In this document: positions 28,865 through 38,290 of the stretch, piece after piece | How the letters are laid out: each line of letters opens with the position of its first letter | Numbering within the stretch: position 1 is the first letter of the stretch | Assembly (NCBI RefSeq): GCF_036924525.1 | Contig: NZ_JAZHRU010000001.1 | Span: forward strand, 5,175,001-5,239,000 | DNA length: 64,000 nt | Source of the DNA: Bradyrhizobium sp. AZCC 1719 | GTDB taxonomy: Bacteria > Pseudomonadota > Alphaproteobacteria > Rhizobiales > Xanthobacteraceae | Direction: 5' to 3' | Notes under the pieces: model-generated | What the model was told of the DNA's origin: nothing | The model's input: the letters and a program-made list of their open reading frames with translations, nothing else | Database searches by the model: none | Position numbers and translations under genes: made by a program

Positions 28865-29847
28865 GCGGCCGTCTGTATCACGACCAGCCGGCCATTGCCG
28901 GATTCAGCGCCCCAGGTCTCGCCGGGCCGGCCGTCGAGCTGGCGCACATTCGCACCCGATTTGTCGCTCGGGAACGCGTTGAATTTTTCGGTTACGGGAT
29001 CAAAGCGCACGATGGCGTTTGCTCCGAAATCGGTGAGCCAGACTTTGTCCTTGTCGTCGACATAGACGGCATACGCCCGCGGATTGCTCCCGGGCAACTT
29101 CCAGGCCTTCCAGGAGCCGTCGGCGGGATCGTGCACCGACACTTGGCCGCTGTTCCATTCGCTGACCCAGATCCGGCTCTTGGAGTCCGACCACACCCGC
29201 CGCGCGCCCTGCTTTGGCGTTGACGGTTCGACGATGGTCGCCTGGCCGCTCGCCAGATCGATCTTTGCAATGTGATTGCCGGCGAGCGAGGCGTACCAGA
29301 TCTCGCCCTTCGGGGTGACCGTGATCCCGTAAGGACCGACGCCGCGCGGCGCCTTGAACACGGTCATTTCGCCCGATTTCGGATCGAGCCGGCCATAGAT
29401 GCCGGACTGGCCGGTGAACCAGTAGATGCCACTCTTGTCGAACACACCGGTGTTGAGGTTGGCGTAGGCCTCCTTTTCGGGCAGGCGGAACAGCGTCACC
29501 TTGTGGTCGCCGGGGTCGACGCGCGCTATCGCGTTCTGTCCGCCCTCGGTCACCCACGGCGCGCCGTCGGGGCCGATCACGACGCCGTGCGGCGATGCGC
29601 CCTTGCCGAGATTGATCAATTTGAACGCGCCGTCCCGTGGGTCTAATCGCCCCAGCGTTCCATTGCGCTGACCGGTGAACCAGATCGCGCCATCGCGCGC
29701 GGGCGTGACATCGTGCAGGCCGACGCCGCCATCGATCGGATAATATTTGACCCGGAACGGGCCTTCCTGCGCGGCGGCCGCGCGCAGCAGGGTGGGGGCG
29801 GCGAAAATTCCAGCAGTCGTGTTTTTAAGAAACTGGCGGCGGTTCAT
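28861..29847 (-). CDS. Vgb-like beta-propeller protein, Tat-exported
   Basis: A 328-residue protein with a twin-arginine signal (MNRRQFLKNTTAGIF), followed by repeated blades of the virginiamycin B lyase/NHL type: IWFTGQRNGTLGRLDP, APWVTEGGQNAIARVDP, IYWFTGQSGIYGRLDP, IWYASLAGNHIAKID, IWVSEWNSGQVSVHDP and VWLTDFGANAIVRFDP. Each has the W-x-T/S...G/N-x-I-x-R-x-D pattern. The sequence alone does not prove lyase activity, since most bacterial members are uncharacterised. The ATG at 29847 is chosen because it opens the Tat signal. Coupling to a cytochrome c gene suggests a periplasmic redox role rather than antibiotic resistance. Confidence 0.88.
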   Translation of the reverse strand: MNRRQFLKNTTAGIFAAPTLLRAAAAQEGPFRVKYYPIDGGVGLHDVTPARDGAIWFTGQRNGTLGRLDPRDGAFKLINLGKGASPHGVVIGPDGAPWVTEGGQNAIARVDPGDHKVTLFRLPEKEAYANLNTGVFDKSGIYWFTGQSGIYGRLDPKSGEMTVFKAPRGVGPYGITVTPKGEIWYASLAGNHIAKIDLASGQATIVEPSTPKQGARRVWSDSKSRIWVSEWNSGQVSVHDPADGSWKAWKLPGSNPRAYAVYVDDKDKVWLTDFGANAIVRFDPVTEKFNAFPSDKSGANVRQLDGRPGETWGAESGNGRLVVIQTAA

Positions 29848-30022
29848 TGCGTTACCCCGGCTTGTGAACGTGAAGGTTTGGACGCCGATATCAACCCTGG
29901 AGCAGTTTATCCTGACCAGGCGGTGCCGTCCGGAAAAGGCCATTCCTCAAGCGTTCACATTTGCTTGCTCCCCGTGTAAGACCGCCCCCGAAACCGGACC
30001 ACCCATTCCCAGGAAAGTTTAA

Positions 30023-31309
<1,287 letters not shown>

Positions 31310-31355
31310 CGCATCGGCGCAACCAGATAGGACGGACACCAGGGGGAGGATGGCG

Positions 31356-32492
31356 ATGAGCGACGGCAAGAGCGGGCTTCAACTGCGTTCGCTGCTCAAG
31401 AAGAGCGGCGAACTCGAATTGTCGCTGGTCGATGTCCCGACGCCCGAGCCGGCCGACGACGAAGTCGTGGTCCGTGTCGAGGCGACCCCGATCAATCCGT
31501 CCGACCTTGGGCTGCTGATCGGTCCCGCCGACATGTCGACGGCGAAGGAGTCCGGCACCAAGGATGCGCCCATGGTCACGGCGAAGATGCCGGAAGCCGC
31601 GATGCGGATGATGGCGGCGCGGCTCGACCAGTCGCTCCCCGTCGGCAATGAAGGTGCCGGCGTGGTGATCAGGACCGGATCTTCGGACGCCGCGAAAGCG
31701 CTGATGGGCAAGGCGGTCTCGATGATCGGCGGCGCGATGTACACGCAGTATCGCACCATCAAGGTCAGGGACGTCATGGAGCTGCCGTCAGGCACAACGC
31801 CGGCCGACGGTGCATCATGGTTCGTCAATCCCTTGACCGCGCTCGGGATGACCGAAACGATGCGGCGCGAGAACCACAAGGCGCTGGTGCACACCGCGGC
31901 CGCCTCCAATCTCGGGCAGATGCTCAACAAGATCTGCATCAAGGACGGCATCGGCCTCGTCAATATCGTCCGCAGCAAGGAGCAGGCCGACATCCTGCAC
32001 AAGATCGGCGCCAAATATGTCGTCGATTCCACCGCAGACACGTTCATGGACGATCTGACCAATGCCCTGGTGGAAACCGGCGCCACCATTGCGTTCGACG
32101 CCATCGGCGGCGGCAAGCTGGCGAGCCAGATCCTTACCTGCATGGAAATCGCGGCCAACAAGACCGCCAAGGAATACAGCCGCTACGGCTCGAACGTGTA
32201 CAAGCAGGTCTATATCTACGGCAGCCTCGACAATCGTCCGACCGAGCTCAGCCGTACCTTCGGCCTGACCTGGGGCGTCGGCGGCTGGCTCTTGACGCCG
32301 TTCCTGCAGAAGATCGGCCCCGCCGAAATCGGCCGGCTGCGCCAGCGTGTCGCGTCCGAGCTCAAGACCACCTTTGCCAGCCACTACACGCAGGAAGTGT
32401 CGCTGCAGGAGACGCTGCAGCTTTCCAACATCGCCGTCTACAACAAGCGCTCCACCGGCGAGAAATTCCTGATCAATCCGAACAAGGGGTGA
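31356..32492 (+). CDS. Zinc-free medium-chain dehydrogenase/reductase
   Basis: A 378-residue oxidoreductase of the quinone-oxidoreductase branch of the MDR superfamily. The N-terminal GroES-like domain has VRVEATPINPSDLGLLIG and GNEGAGVVI. The Rossmann domain near 170-290 contains HTAAASNLGQML and AFDAIGGG. The zinc-binding cysteines of alcohol dehydrogenases are absent. I choose the ATG at 31356 because AGGGGGAGG lies 6 nt upstream; the ATG at 31350 is too close to it. A clear terminator follows. The substrate is unknown, probably an enone or quinone with NADPH. Confidence 0.88.
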   Translation: MSDGKSGLQLRSLLKKSGELELSLVDVPTPEPADDEVVVRVEATPINPSDLGLLIGPADMSTAKESGTKDAPMVTAKMPEAAMRMMAARLDQSLPVGNEGAGVVIRTGSSDAAKALMGKAVSMIGGAMYTQYRTIKVRDVMELPSGTTPADGASWFVNPLTALGMTETMRRENHKALVHTAAASNLGQMLNKICIKDGIGLVNIVRSKEQADILHKIGAKYVVDSTADTFMDDLTNALVETGATIAFDAIGGGKLASQILTCMEIAANKTAKEYSRYGSNVYKQVYIYGSLDNRPTELSRTFGLTWGVGGWLLTPFLQKIGPAEIGRLRQRVASELKTTFASHYTQEVSLQETLQLSNIAVYNKRSTGEKFLINPNKG

Positions 32493-32513
32493 GCGCGCGC
32501 TTCTATCGCCGCG

Positions 32514-32542
32514 AACAGGCTGCCTTTCAGGCGGCCTGTTTT
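32514..32542 (+). terminator. Rho-independent terminator
   Basis: AACAGGC-T-GCC and GGC-G-GCCTGTT pair across a five-base loop, and TTTT closes the structure. It lies 22 bp after the dehydrogenase stop codon. Confidence 0.75.
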
Positions 32543-32642
32543 GCATGCCGAGGCAGCCGTAAAGATAAGTTAATGCACTTGCATCTTTCTGCTGATCTGG
32601 CGTAAGGGAGCGCTGGCGCTTTTGCTTCAAAAGGGAAATCCA

Positions 32643-33197
32643 ATGGCCACCCATACCATCGTCACGATCGTCGGCTCTCTCCGCAAGGAGAGCTTTTCGC
32701 TCAAGGTCGCCAATGCGCTCGCCAAACTGGCGCCGGCTTCGCTCAAGCTCGACGTGACCACGCTGCATGAAATTTCCTTCTTCAACCAGGATCTGGAAGC
32801 TGCACCGCCGGCTGACTGGCTGGCGTTTCGCGAAAAGCTGCAGAAATCGAACGGCGTGCTGTTCGTGACGCCCGAATATAACCGCTCGATCCCAGGCGTC
32901 CTGAAGAACGCGATCGACGTCGGGTCGCGCCCCTATGGCAAGAGCTCGTTCCTCGGCAAGCCGACCGGCATCGTCAGCAACTCGCCCGGCGCGCTCGGCG
33001 GCGTCAACGCCGCCAAGCATTTGCAGAACATCCTGCCGGGTATTTCCGGTCCGATCCTCGGCCAGCCCGAAATCTACCTCAACGGCATCGGCGACGCTTT
33101 TAACGAAAAGGGCGAGCTCGTGAAGGAAGCGGTGCAGAAGGTGCTGCAGCAATACATCAACGCGTTTGCGGCTTTCATCGAGAAGCAGAACGGGTAA
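32643..33197 (+). CDS. NAD(P)H-dependent FMN reductase
   Basis: A 184-residue flavodoxin-fold reductase (ChrR/YieF-like). The FMN phosphate loop is GSLRKESFSLKVAN near residues 10-23. The FMN ring loop TPEYNRSIPGVLKNAID is at about 76-92, and SNSPGALGG near 110 is also typical. It transfers two electrons to quinones or other acceptors, and the cellular target is not known. The ATG at 32643 follows AAGGGA; the upstream TTG is less likely. It is preceded by a terminator and followed by a large palindromic repeat, so it is probably monocistronic. Confidence 0.9.
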   Translation: MATHTIVTIVGSLRKESFSLKVANALAKLAPASLKLDVTTLHEISFFNQDLEAAPPADWLAFREKLQKSNGVLFVTPEYNRSIPGVLKNAIDVGSRPYGKSSFLGKPTGIVSNSPGALGGVNAAKHLQNILPGISGPILGQPEIYLNGIGDAFNEKGELVKEAVQKVLQQYINAFAAFIEKQNG

Positions 33198-33238
33198 ACG
33201 GCTTCTCCCCCGTAGTCGCGAGGAGCATGCTCTCACCC

Positions 33239-33388
33239 CGTCATTGCCTGCGACAAACGCGAAGCGTTTGCGCAAGGGAGCGCAAGCGACGAAGCAATCC
33301 ATCTGTCCCCACGCGCGGAGAGATGGATTGCTTCGCGGAGCCTGTCATCCGGCGGCGCTTTGCGCCGACCGGGTGGCTCGCAATGACG
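33239..33388. repeat. Palindromic repeat A1 (long variant)
   Basis: The outer ends CGTCATTGC and GCAATGACG are inverted. The inner words GAAGCAATCCATCT and AGATGGATTGCTTC also pair. It is longer than copies A2-A4 because extra hairpins (CGAAGCGTTTGCG type and GGCGCTTTGCGCC) are present on both sides. Confidence 0.8.
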
Positions 33389-33449
33389 GGAGGGCCAGTC
33401 AGGCCGCGTTCTTAGCATTCCATTAACCCAGCCGTCGCATCTTGACGGC

Positions 33450-33767
33450 ATGGTCTCCCGTACCCGATTGAAATCCATCCTGACCGGGCTCGCCCTCTAT
33501 ACGGTGGCGGCGATGATGGTCGGCTATTTCGGCGTCAACGCTTACACCGGCAAATACGGTTTGAATGCGCGCCAGGAGCTCGATCAGGAAATCATTGCCC
33601 TGACTTCGGAATTGGCGCGGCTGAAGCGGGAGCGGGCAGAGGGCGAGCAGCGGGTATCGCTGCTGCGGTCCGACCGGGTCGATCCCGACATGCTGGATGA
33701 GCGCGCGCGCTTCCAGCTCGACTACGCCAATCCGCGCGATCTGGTCCGGACCATCAAGTCGAACTGA
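33450..33767 (+). CDS. ftsB: Septum formation initiator FtsB/DivIC
   Basis: A 105-residue divisome protein with a short cytoplasmic start, one membrane helix at about 12-31, and a periplasmic coiled coil at about 40-75 (LDQEIIALTSELARLKRERAE). The C-terminal DPDMLDERARFQLDYANPRD matches the DivIC/FtsB signature D-x-x-x-x-E-x-A-R-x-x-L. FtsB links FtsL and FtsQ and activates septal peptidoglycan synthesis. Its position between eno and pdhA is the usual one in alphaproteobacteria. The following 215-bp gap to pdhA is AT-rich and probably carries the pdh promoter, which I cannot define. Confidence 0.9.
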   Translation: MVSRTRLKSILTGLALYTVAAMMVGYFGVNAYTGKYGLNARQELDQEIIALTSELARLKRERAEGEQRVSLLRSDRVDPDMLDERARFQLDYANPRDLVRTIKSN

Positions 33768-33982
33768 TTTTCAAACCTGCGTCACGAACACGGCCGTCAT
33801 GGGGGCGATGCTGGCGTGACCGGTCCGCAAATTTCAAAAAATCGCGAAATCAATTTCGAAAATGTCGCAGCCCACATTGCACTGCGGTATAGCAATATTT
33901 TCTCCAGCGCACGCAATCCTTTCACGGCGGTTTGAGTTGGGATAGAGAGGGCTGATCCGTCTCTCTTTCACCCGGAATTGCC

Positions 33983-35005
33983 ATGGCTGCACCCAAGAAA
34001 AGCGTCACGAAAGAATCAGGGCAGGAGAAGGCAAACGGGTCCCCACCGGAATTCACCAAGGCGCAGGAACTGGCCGCGCTGCGGGACATGCTCCTGATCC
34101 GCCGCTTCGAGGAAAAGGCCGGCCAGCTCTACGGCATGGGTGCGATCGGCGGCTTCTGCCATCTCTATATCGGCCAGGAAGCTGTGGTGGTCGGAATGCA
34201 GATGGCCCTGAAGAAGGGCGATCAGGTCATAACCGGATACCGTGACCACGGCCACATGCTGGCCTGCGGGATGGACGCCAACGGCGTCATGGCCGAACTC
34301 ACCGGCCGCCGCGGCGGCTACTCCAAGGGCAAAGGCGGCTCCATGCACATGTTCAGCATGGAGAAGAATTTCTACGGCGGCCACGGTATCGTCGGCGCCC
34401 AGGTTTCGCTCGGGACCGGCCTTGCTTTCGCCAATCGCTATCGCGGCAATGATTTCGTCAGCGTCGCCTATTTCGGCGACGGCGCGTCCAATCAGGGCCA
34501 GGTCTACGAGAGCTTTAATATGGCGGAGCTGTGGAAGCTCCCGGTGATCTATGTGATCGAGAATAACCGCTACGCCATGGGCACATCGGTGACGCGCTCC
34601 TCGGCCCTGACCGATTTTTCCAAGCGCGGCGCCTCCTTCAACATTCCGGGCCAGCAGATCGACGGCATGGATGTACGCGCCGTGAAGGCCGCCGGGGACG
34701 AGGCGGTGGCCTGGTGCCGCGCCGGCAAGGGGCCGTTCATCCTGGAAATGCAGACCTACCGCTACCGCGGCCACTCGATGTCCGACCCGGCCAAATACCG
34801 GACCCGCGAAGAGGTCGAGAAGATCCGCACCGACCAGGACCCGATCGAGCAGGTGCGCAATCGCCTGCTGGCCGCCAAGGTCAGCGAGCAGGAGCTGAAG
34901 GCGATCGACGCCGAGGTCCGCGAGATCGTCAACGCATCCGCCGATTTCGCCCAGCGCGATCCCGAGCCCGATCCGTCCGAGCTCTGGACCGACGTCTACA
35001 GGTAA
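33983..35005 (+). CDS. pdhA: Pyruvate dehydrogenase E1 component, alpha subunit
   Basis: A 340-residue E1-alpha that, with PdhB, decarboxylates pyruvate using thiamine diphosphate and acetylates the E2 lipoyl group. The diphosphate-binding motif runs from YFGDGASNQGQVYESFNMA to VIENN (about 165-195). The activation-loop motif YRGHSMSDPAKYRTREE follows near 258-274. The N-terminal 20 residues are Lys/Ser-rich and probably disordered. It leads the pdhA-pdhB-DUF5076-pdhC operon. The heterotetrameric E1 is the alphaproteobacterial and mitochondrial form, unlike the single-chain AceE of E. coli. Confidence 0.97.
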   Translation: MAAPKKSVTKESGQEKANGSPPEFTKAQELAALRDMLLIRRFEEKAGQLYGMGAIGGFCHLYIGQEAVVVGMQMALKKGDQVITGYRDHGHMLACGMDANGVMAELTGRRGGYSKGKGGSMHMFSMEKNFYGGHGIVGAQVSLGTGLAFANRYRGNDFVSVAYFGDGASNQGQVYESFNMAELWKLPVIYVIENNRYAMGTSVTRSSALTDFSKRGASFNIPGQQIDGMDVRAVKAAGDEAVAWCRAGKGPFILEMQTYRYRGHSMSDPAKYRTREEVEKIRTDQDPIEQVRNRLLAAKVSEQELKAIDAEVREIVNASADFAQRDPEPDPSELWTDVYR

Positions 35006-35108
35006 TTCAACGCATAGTTCGTAAAACGTGGGACCTGGTTTGCTGCTCTCGCGACCTGCAGATCAAACGAGCGCAGAACCAACTGATGAGTTATTTTCGG
35101 GAGCCGAT

Positions 35109-36509
35109 ATGCCCATTCAAGTGCTGATGCCTGCGCTGTCGCCCACCATGGAGAAGGGCAATCTTGCGAAGTGGCTGAAGAAGGAAGGCGAGACGATCAA
35201 GTCGGGCGATGTCATCGCCGAGATCGAGACCGACAAGGCGACGATGGAAGTCGAGGCGACCGATGAGGGCACGCTCGGCAAGATATTGATCCCGGAAGGC
35301 ACCGCCGACGTCGCCGTCAACACGCCGATCGCGACCATTCTGGCCGACGGCGAGAGCGCGGCCGACCTCGGCAAGGCGAGCGCGCCGGCGCAAGCGGCGA
35401 AGGCCGCGGAATCCGCGCCCCCCTCCGAAGCCAAAGCGGAGGCGCCGCAGCCCAAGGCCGAGAAGGCACCTGCCGCGCCGCCGGCCGCGGTCGCCGAGCC
35501 CGATCCGGAAGTCCCCGCCGGCACCGAGATGATCACCCAGACCATTCGCGAGGCACTGCGCGATGCGATGGCGGAAGAGATGCGGCGCGACCCCGACGTG
35601 TTCATCATGGGCGAAGAGGTCGCGGAATATCAGGGCGCCTACAAGGTGACCCAGGGGCTCTTGCAGGAATTCGGCGCGCGGCGCGTGATCGATACCCCGA
35701 TCACCGAGCATGGCTTTGCCGGCGTCGGCGTTGGTGCTGCGATGTCGGGGCTGAAGCCGGTCGTCGAATTCATGACGTTCAATTTCGCCATGCAGGCGAT
35801 CGACCAGATCATCAACTCCGCGGCCAAGACGCTGTACATGTCGGGCGGCCAGATGGGCTGCTCGATCGTCTTCCGCGGCCCGAACGGCGCCGCCGCCCGC
35901 GTCGCCGCCCAGCACAGCCAGGATTACTCGGCCTGGTACTCGCAAATTCCCGGGCTAAAGGTGATCGCGCCGTTCTCGGCGGCCGACTACAAGGGGCTGC
36001 TCAAGGCCGCGATCCGCGATGCCAACCCCGTCATCTTCCTCGAAAACGAAGTCCTGTACGGCCACACCGGCGAAGTGCCAAAGCTCGACGACTACGTGAT
36101 CCCGATCGGCAAGGCGCGTATCGTTCGCTCGGGCAAGGATGTCACGCTGATCTCGTGGTCGAATGGCATGACCTACGCGCTGAAGGCGGCCGACGAGCTC
36201 GCGAAGGGAGGCATCGAGGCCGAGGTGATCGACCTGCGCACGCTGCGCCCGATGGACACCGAGACGATCGTCAACTCGGTAAAGAAGACCGGCCGCGCGG
36301 TGACGGTGGAAGAGGGCTGGCAGCAGTCCGGCGTCGGCGCAGAGATCGCCGCCCGCATCATGGAGCACGCCTTCGATTATCTCGATGCGCCGGTCGCGCG
36401 CGTATCCGGCAAGGACGTGCCGATGCCTTATGCCGCGAACCTCGAAAAGCTCGCATTGCCTTCCGTGGCCGAGGTGGTCGCGGCCGCCAAAGCCGTTTCT
36501 TATCGGTAA
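35109..36509 (+). CDS. pdhB: Pyruvate dehydrogenase E1 beta subunit with lipoyl domain
   Basis: A 466-residue E1-beta with an N-terminal lipoyl domain: Lys43 in [12 protein letters not shown] would carry lipoate. An Ala/Pro/Lys/Glu-rich flexible linker spans about 80-140. The rest is the transketolase-like beta subunit ([35 protein letters not shown], and a C-terminal transketolase fold). Lipoylated E1-beta is known from Sinorhizobium and Zymomonas. The ATG at 35109 is set by the lipoyl domain start and GGGAG upstream. The first 50 residues of PdhB and PdhC are nearly identical, which points to domain duplication. Confidence 0.97.
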   Translation: MPIQVLMPALSPTMEKGNLAKWLKKEGETIKSGDVIAEIETDKATMEVEATDEGTLGKILIPEGTADVAVNTPIATILADGESAADLGKASAPAQAAKAAESAPPSEAKAEAPQPKAEKAPAAPPAAVAEPDPEVPAGTEMITQTIREALRDAMAEEMRRDPDVFIMGEEVAEYQGAYKVTQGLLQEFGARRVIDTPITEHGFAGVGVGAAMSGLKPVVEFMTFNFAMQAIDQIINSAAKTLYMSGGQMGCSIVFRGPNGAAARVAAQHSQDYSAWYSQIPGLKVIAPFSAADYKGLLKAAIRDANPVIFLENEVLYGHTGEVPKLDDYVIPIGKARIVRSGKDVTLISWSNGMTYALKAADELAKGGIEAEVIDLRTLRPMDTETIVNSVKKTGRAVTVEEGWQQSGVGAEIAARIMEHAFDYLDAPVARVSGKDVPMPYAANLEKLALPSVAEVVAAAKAVSYR

Positions 36510-36513
36510 GCCC

Positions 36514-36819
36514 ATGGCCGGTCCTAACGAACAACCGCTGCCGCCGGACGTGATCGGCCGCGAGGACGCCGTTGAAGTCCTGCGCGCCTTCGTCGTCGAT
36601 GGTGGGCTCTCGATCGCGTTCCAGCGCGCCTTCGAGGAGCCTGACATGTGGGGCCTCTTGCTGGTCGATATCGCCCGCCACGCCGCCCGCGCCTATGCGC
36701 GCGAGAGCGGCTACACCGAGGACGAGGCGCTCGCGCGCATCGTCGAGATGTTCGAAGCCGAAATCAACCGGCCGACCGACATGGGCTCTACCACGCCCCG
36801 GTCGCAACAGGGTCACTGA
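36514..36819 (+). CDS. DUF5076 domain protein in the pdh operon
   Basis: A 101-residue acidic protein that I recognise as DUF5076 from its position and sequence (PLPPDVIGREDAVEVLRAFVV near the start and WGLLLVDIARHAARAYA in the middle). It has no signal peptide, membrane helix or catalytic motif. It starts 4 bp after pdhB and ends 2 bp before pdhC, so it is translated in the same run. Its role is undescribed as far as I know. Embedding between E1-beta and E2 suggests an accessory or regulatory part of the complex; this is inference from position. Confidence 0.85.
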   Translation: MAGPNEQPLPPDVIGREDAVEVLRAFVVDGGLSIAFQRAFEEPDMWGLLLVDIARHAARAYARESGYTEDEALARIVEMFEAEINRPTDMGSTTPRSQQGH

Positions 36820-36821
36820 CG

Positions 36822-38150
36822 ATGCCGATCAACATTTTGATGCCCGCACTGTCGCCCACGATGGAAAAGGGCAACCTTGCCAAGTGGCTCAAGAAAGAGG
36901 GCGACAAGGTCAAGTCCGGCGACGTGATCGCCGAGATCGAGACCGACAAGGCGACGATGGAAGTCGAGGCGGTCGACGAGGGCACGATTGCCAGGATTCT
37001 GGTGCCGGAGGGTACGCAGGACGTCCCCGTCAACGACGTGATCGCGGTGTTGGCCGGCGACGACGAGGATGTGAAGACGGCAGGCGCCGCGCCCGCGCCG
37101 AAGCCTGCTGAAGCGCCCAAGGAGGCACCCAAAGAAGCGTCCAAGGAAGCGCCGAAGCCTGCTGCCGCGGCACCGGCGCCAGCTCCCGCGCCTCAGGCGG
37201 CGGCTGCCAAGGGTAACGGCCAGGCCCGCATCTTCTCGTCGCCGCTCGCGCGCCGTCTGGCCAAGGATGCGGGTATTGATCTTTCGCGCATCAACGGCTC
37301 GGGCCCGCATGGCCGTGTTGTTGCGCGCGACGTCGAGGATGCGAAATCCGGCAAGGGCCTGAAAGCCCCGGCCGCAGCACCCGCGGCGGGCCCGAGCATC
37401 GCGCCGTCGATGTCCGACAAGCAGATTTTGGCGCTGTTCGAGGAGGGCTCCTACGAGATCGTGCCGCATGACGGCATGCGCCGCACCATCGCGCAACGGC
37501 TCACCGCCTCGGTGCAGACCGTGCCGGTGTTCTACCTGACGATGGACTGCGACATCGGCAAGCTGCTGGTCGCGCGCGAGGAAATCAACGCCGCAGCTCC
37601 CAAGGACAAGGAGAAGAAGCCGCTCTACAAGCTCTCGGTCAACGACTTCGTCATCAAGGCGATGGCGGTCGCGCTGCAGAAGATTCCGAACTGCAACGTG
37701 AGCTGGACCGAAGGCGGCATGCTCAAGCACAAGCATTCCGACATCGGCGTGGCCGTGGCCATGCCCGGCGGCCTGATCACGCCGATCATCCGCAAAGCCG
37801 AGACCAAGACACTCTCCACGATTTCGTCCGAAATGAAAGACTTTGCCACGCGCGCGCGGGCGCGCAAGCTGAAGCCGGAAGAATACCAGGGCGGCACCAC
37901 GGCGGTATCCAACCTCGGCATGTACGGCATCAACCACTTCACTGCCGTGATCAATCCGCCGCACGCGACGATCCTTGCGGTCGGTACCAGCGAGGAGCGT
38001 CCCGTGGTGCGCGCCGGCAAGATCGAGATCGCGCAGATGATGAGCGTGACGCTGTCCTGTGATCACCGGGCGATCGACGGCGCGCTCGGCGCCGAGCTGA
38101 TCGGCGCCTTCAAGCAGTTGATCGAGAACCCCGTCATGATGATGGTGTGA
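36822..38150 (+). CDS. pdhC: Pyruvate dehydrogenase E2, dihydrolipoamide acetyltransferase
   Basis: A 442-residue E2 that passes the acetyl group from lipoate to CoA and forms the core of the complex. It has one lipoyl domain (Lys43 in [12 protein letters not shown]), an Ala/Pro/Lys/Glu linker at about 80-125, the E1/E3-binding domain near 130-166 (SSPLARRLAKDAGIDLSRI) and a catalytic domain ending in SCDHRAIDGA with His415 and Asp419. The start is the ATG at 36822, 2 bp after the DUF5076 gene; longer frames upstream are artefacts. It is followed by repeat A2 and then lpdA. Confidence 0.97.
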   Translation: MPINILMPALSPTMEKGNLAKWLKKEGDKVKSGDVIAEIETDKATMEVEAVDEGTIARILVPEGTQDVPVNDVIAVLAGDDEDVKTAGAAPAPKPAEAPKEAPKEASKEAPKPAAAAPAPAPAPQAAAAKGNGQARIFSSPLARRLAKDAGIDLSRINGSGPHGRVVARDVEDAKSGKGLKAPAAAPAAGPSIAPSMSDKQILALFEEGSYEIVPHDGMRRTIAQRLTASVQTVPVFYLTMDCDIGKLLVAREEINAAAPKDKEKKPLYKLSVNDFVIKAMAVALQKIPNCNVSWTEGGMLKHKHSDIGVAVAMPGGLITPIIRKAETKTLSTISSEMKDFATRARARKLKPEEYQGGTTAVSNLGMYGINHFTAVINPPHATILAVGTSEERPVVRAGKIEIAQMMSVTLSCDHRAIDGALGAELIGAFKQLIENPVMMMV

Positions 38151-38167
38151 GGCGAGGGTAGCCGTAC

Positions 38168-38249
38168 CGTCATTGCGAGCGCAGCGAAGCAATCCATCTC
38201 ATCGGCGACAAGGTGGATTGCTTCGTCGCAAGGGCTCCTCGCAATGACG
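38168..38249. repeat. Palindromic repeat A2
   Basis: CGTCATTGCGAGCGCAGCGA at the left and GCTCCTCGCAATGACG at the right form the outer inverted arms, with AAGCAATCCA and TGGATTGCTT inside. It lies between pdhC and lpdA. Confidence 0.85.
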
Positions 38250-38290
38250 GAGAACTGTGATGGTCGCACGACGATAACGAGCACATAGCC

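Noticed and set aside
31815..33302. A 495-codon minus-strand frame across two oxidoreductase genes
   Set aside because: It spans two unrelated genes, a terminator and a gap; composition only.
36813..38192. A 459-codon minus-strand frame opposite pdhC
   Set aside because: Arg/His-rich artefact opposite a verified E2 gene.
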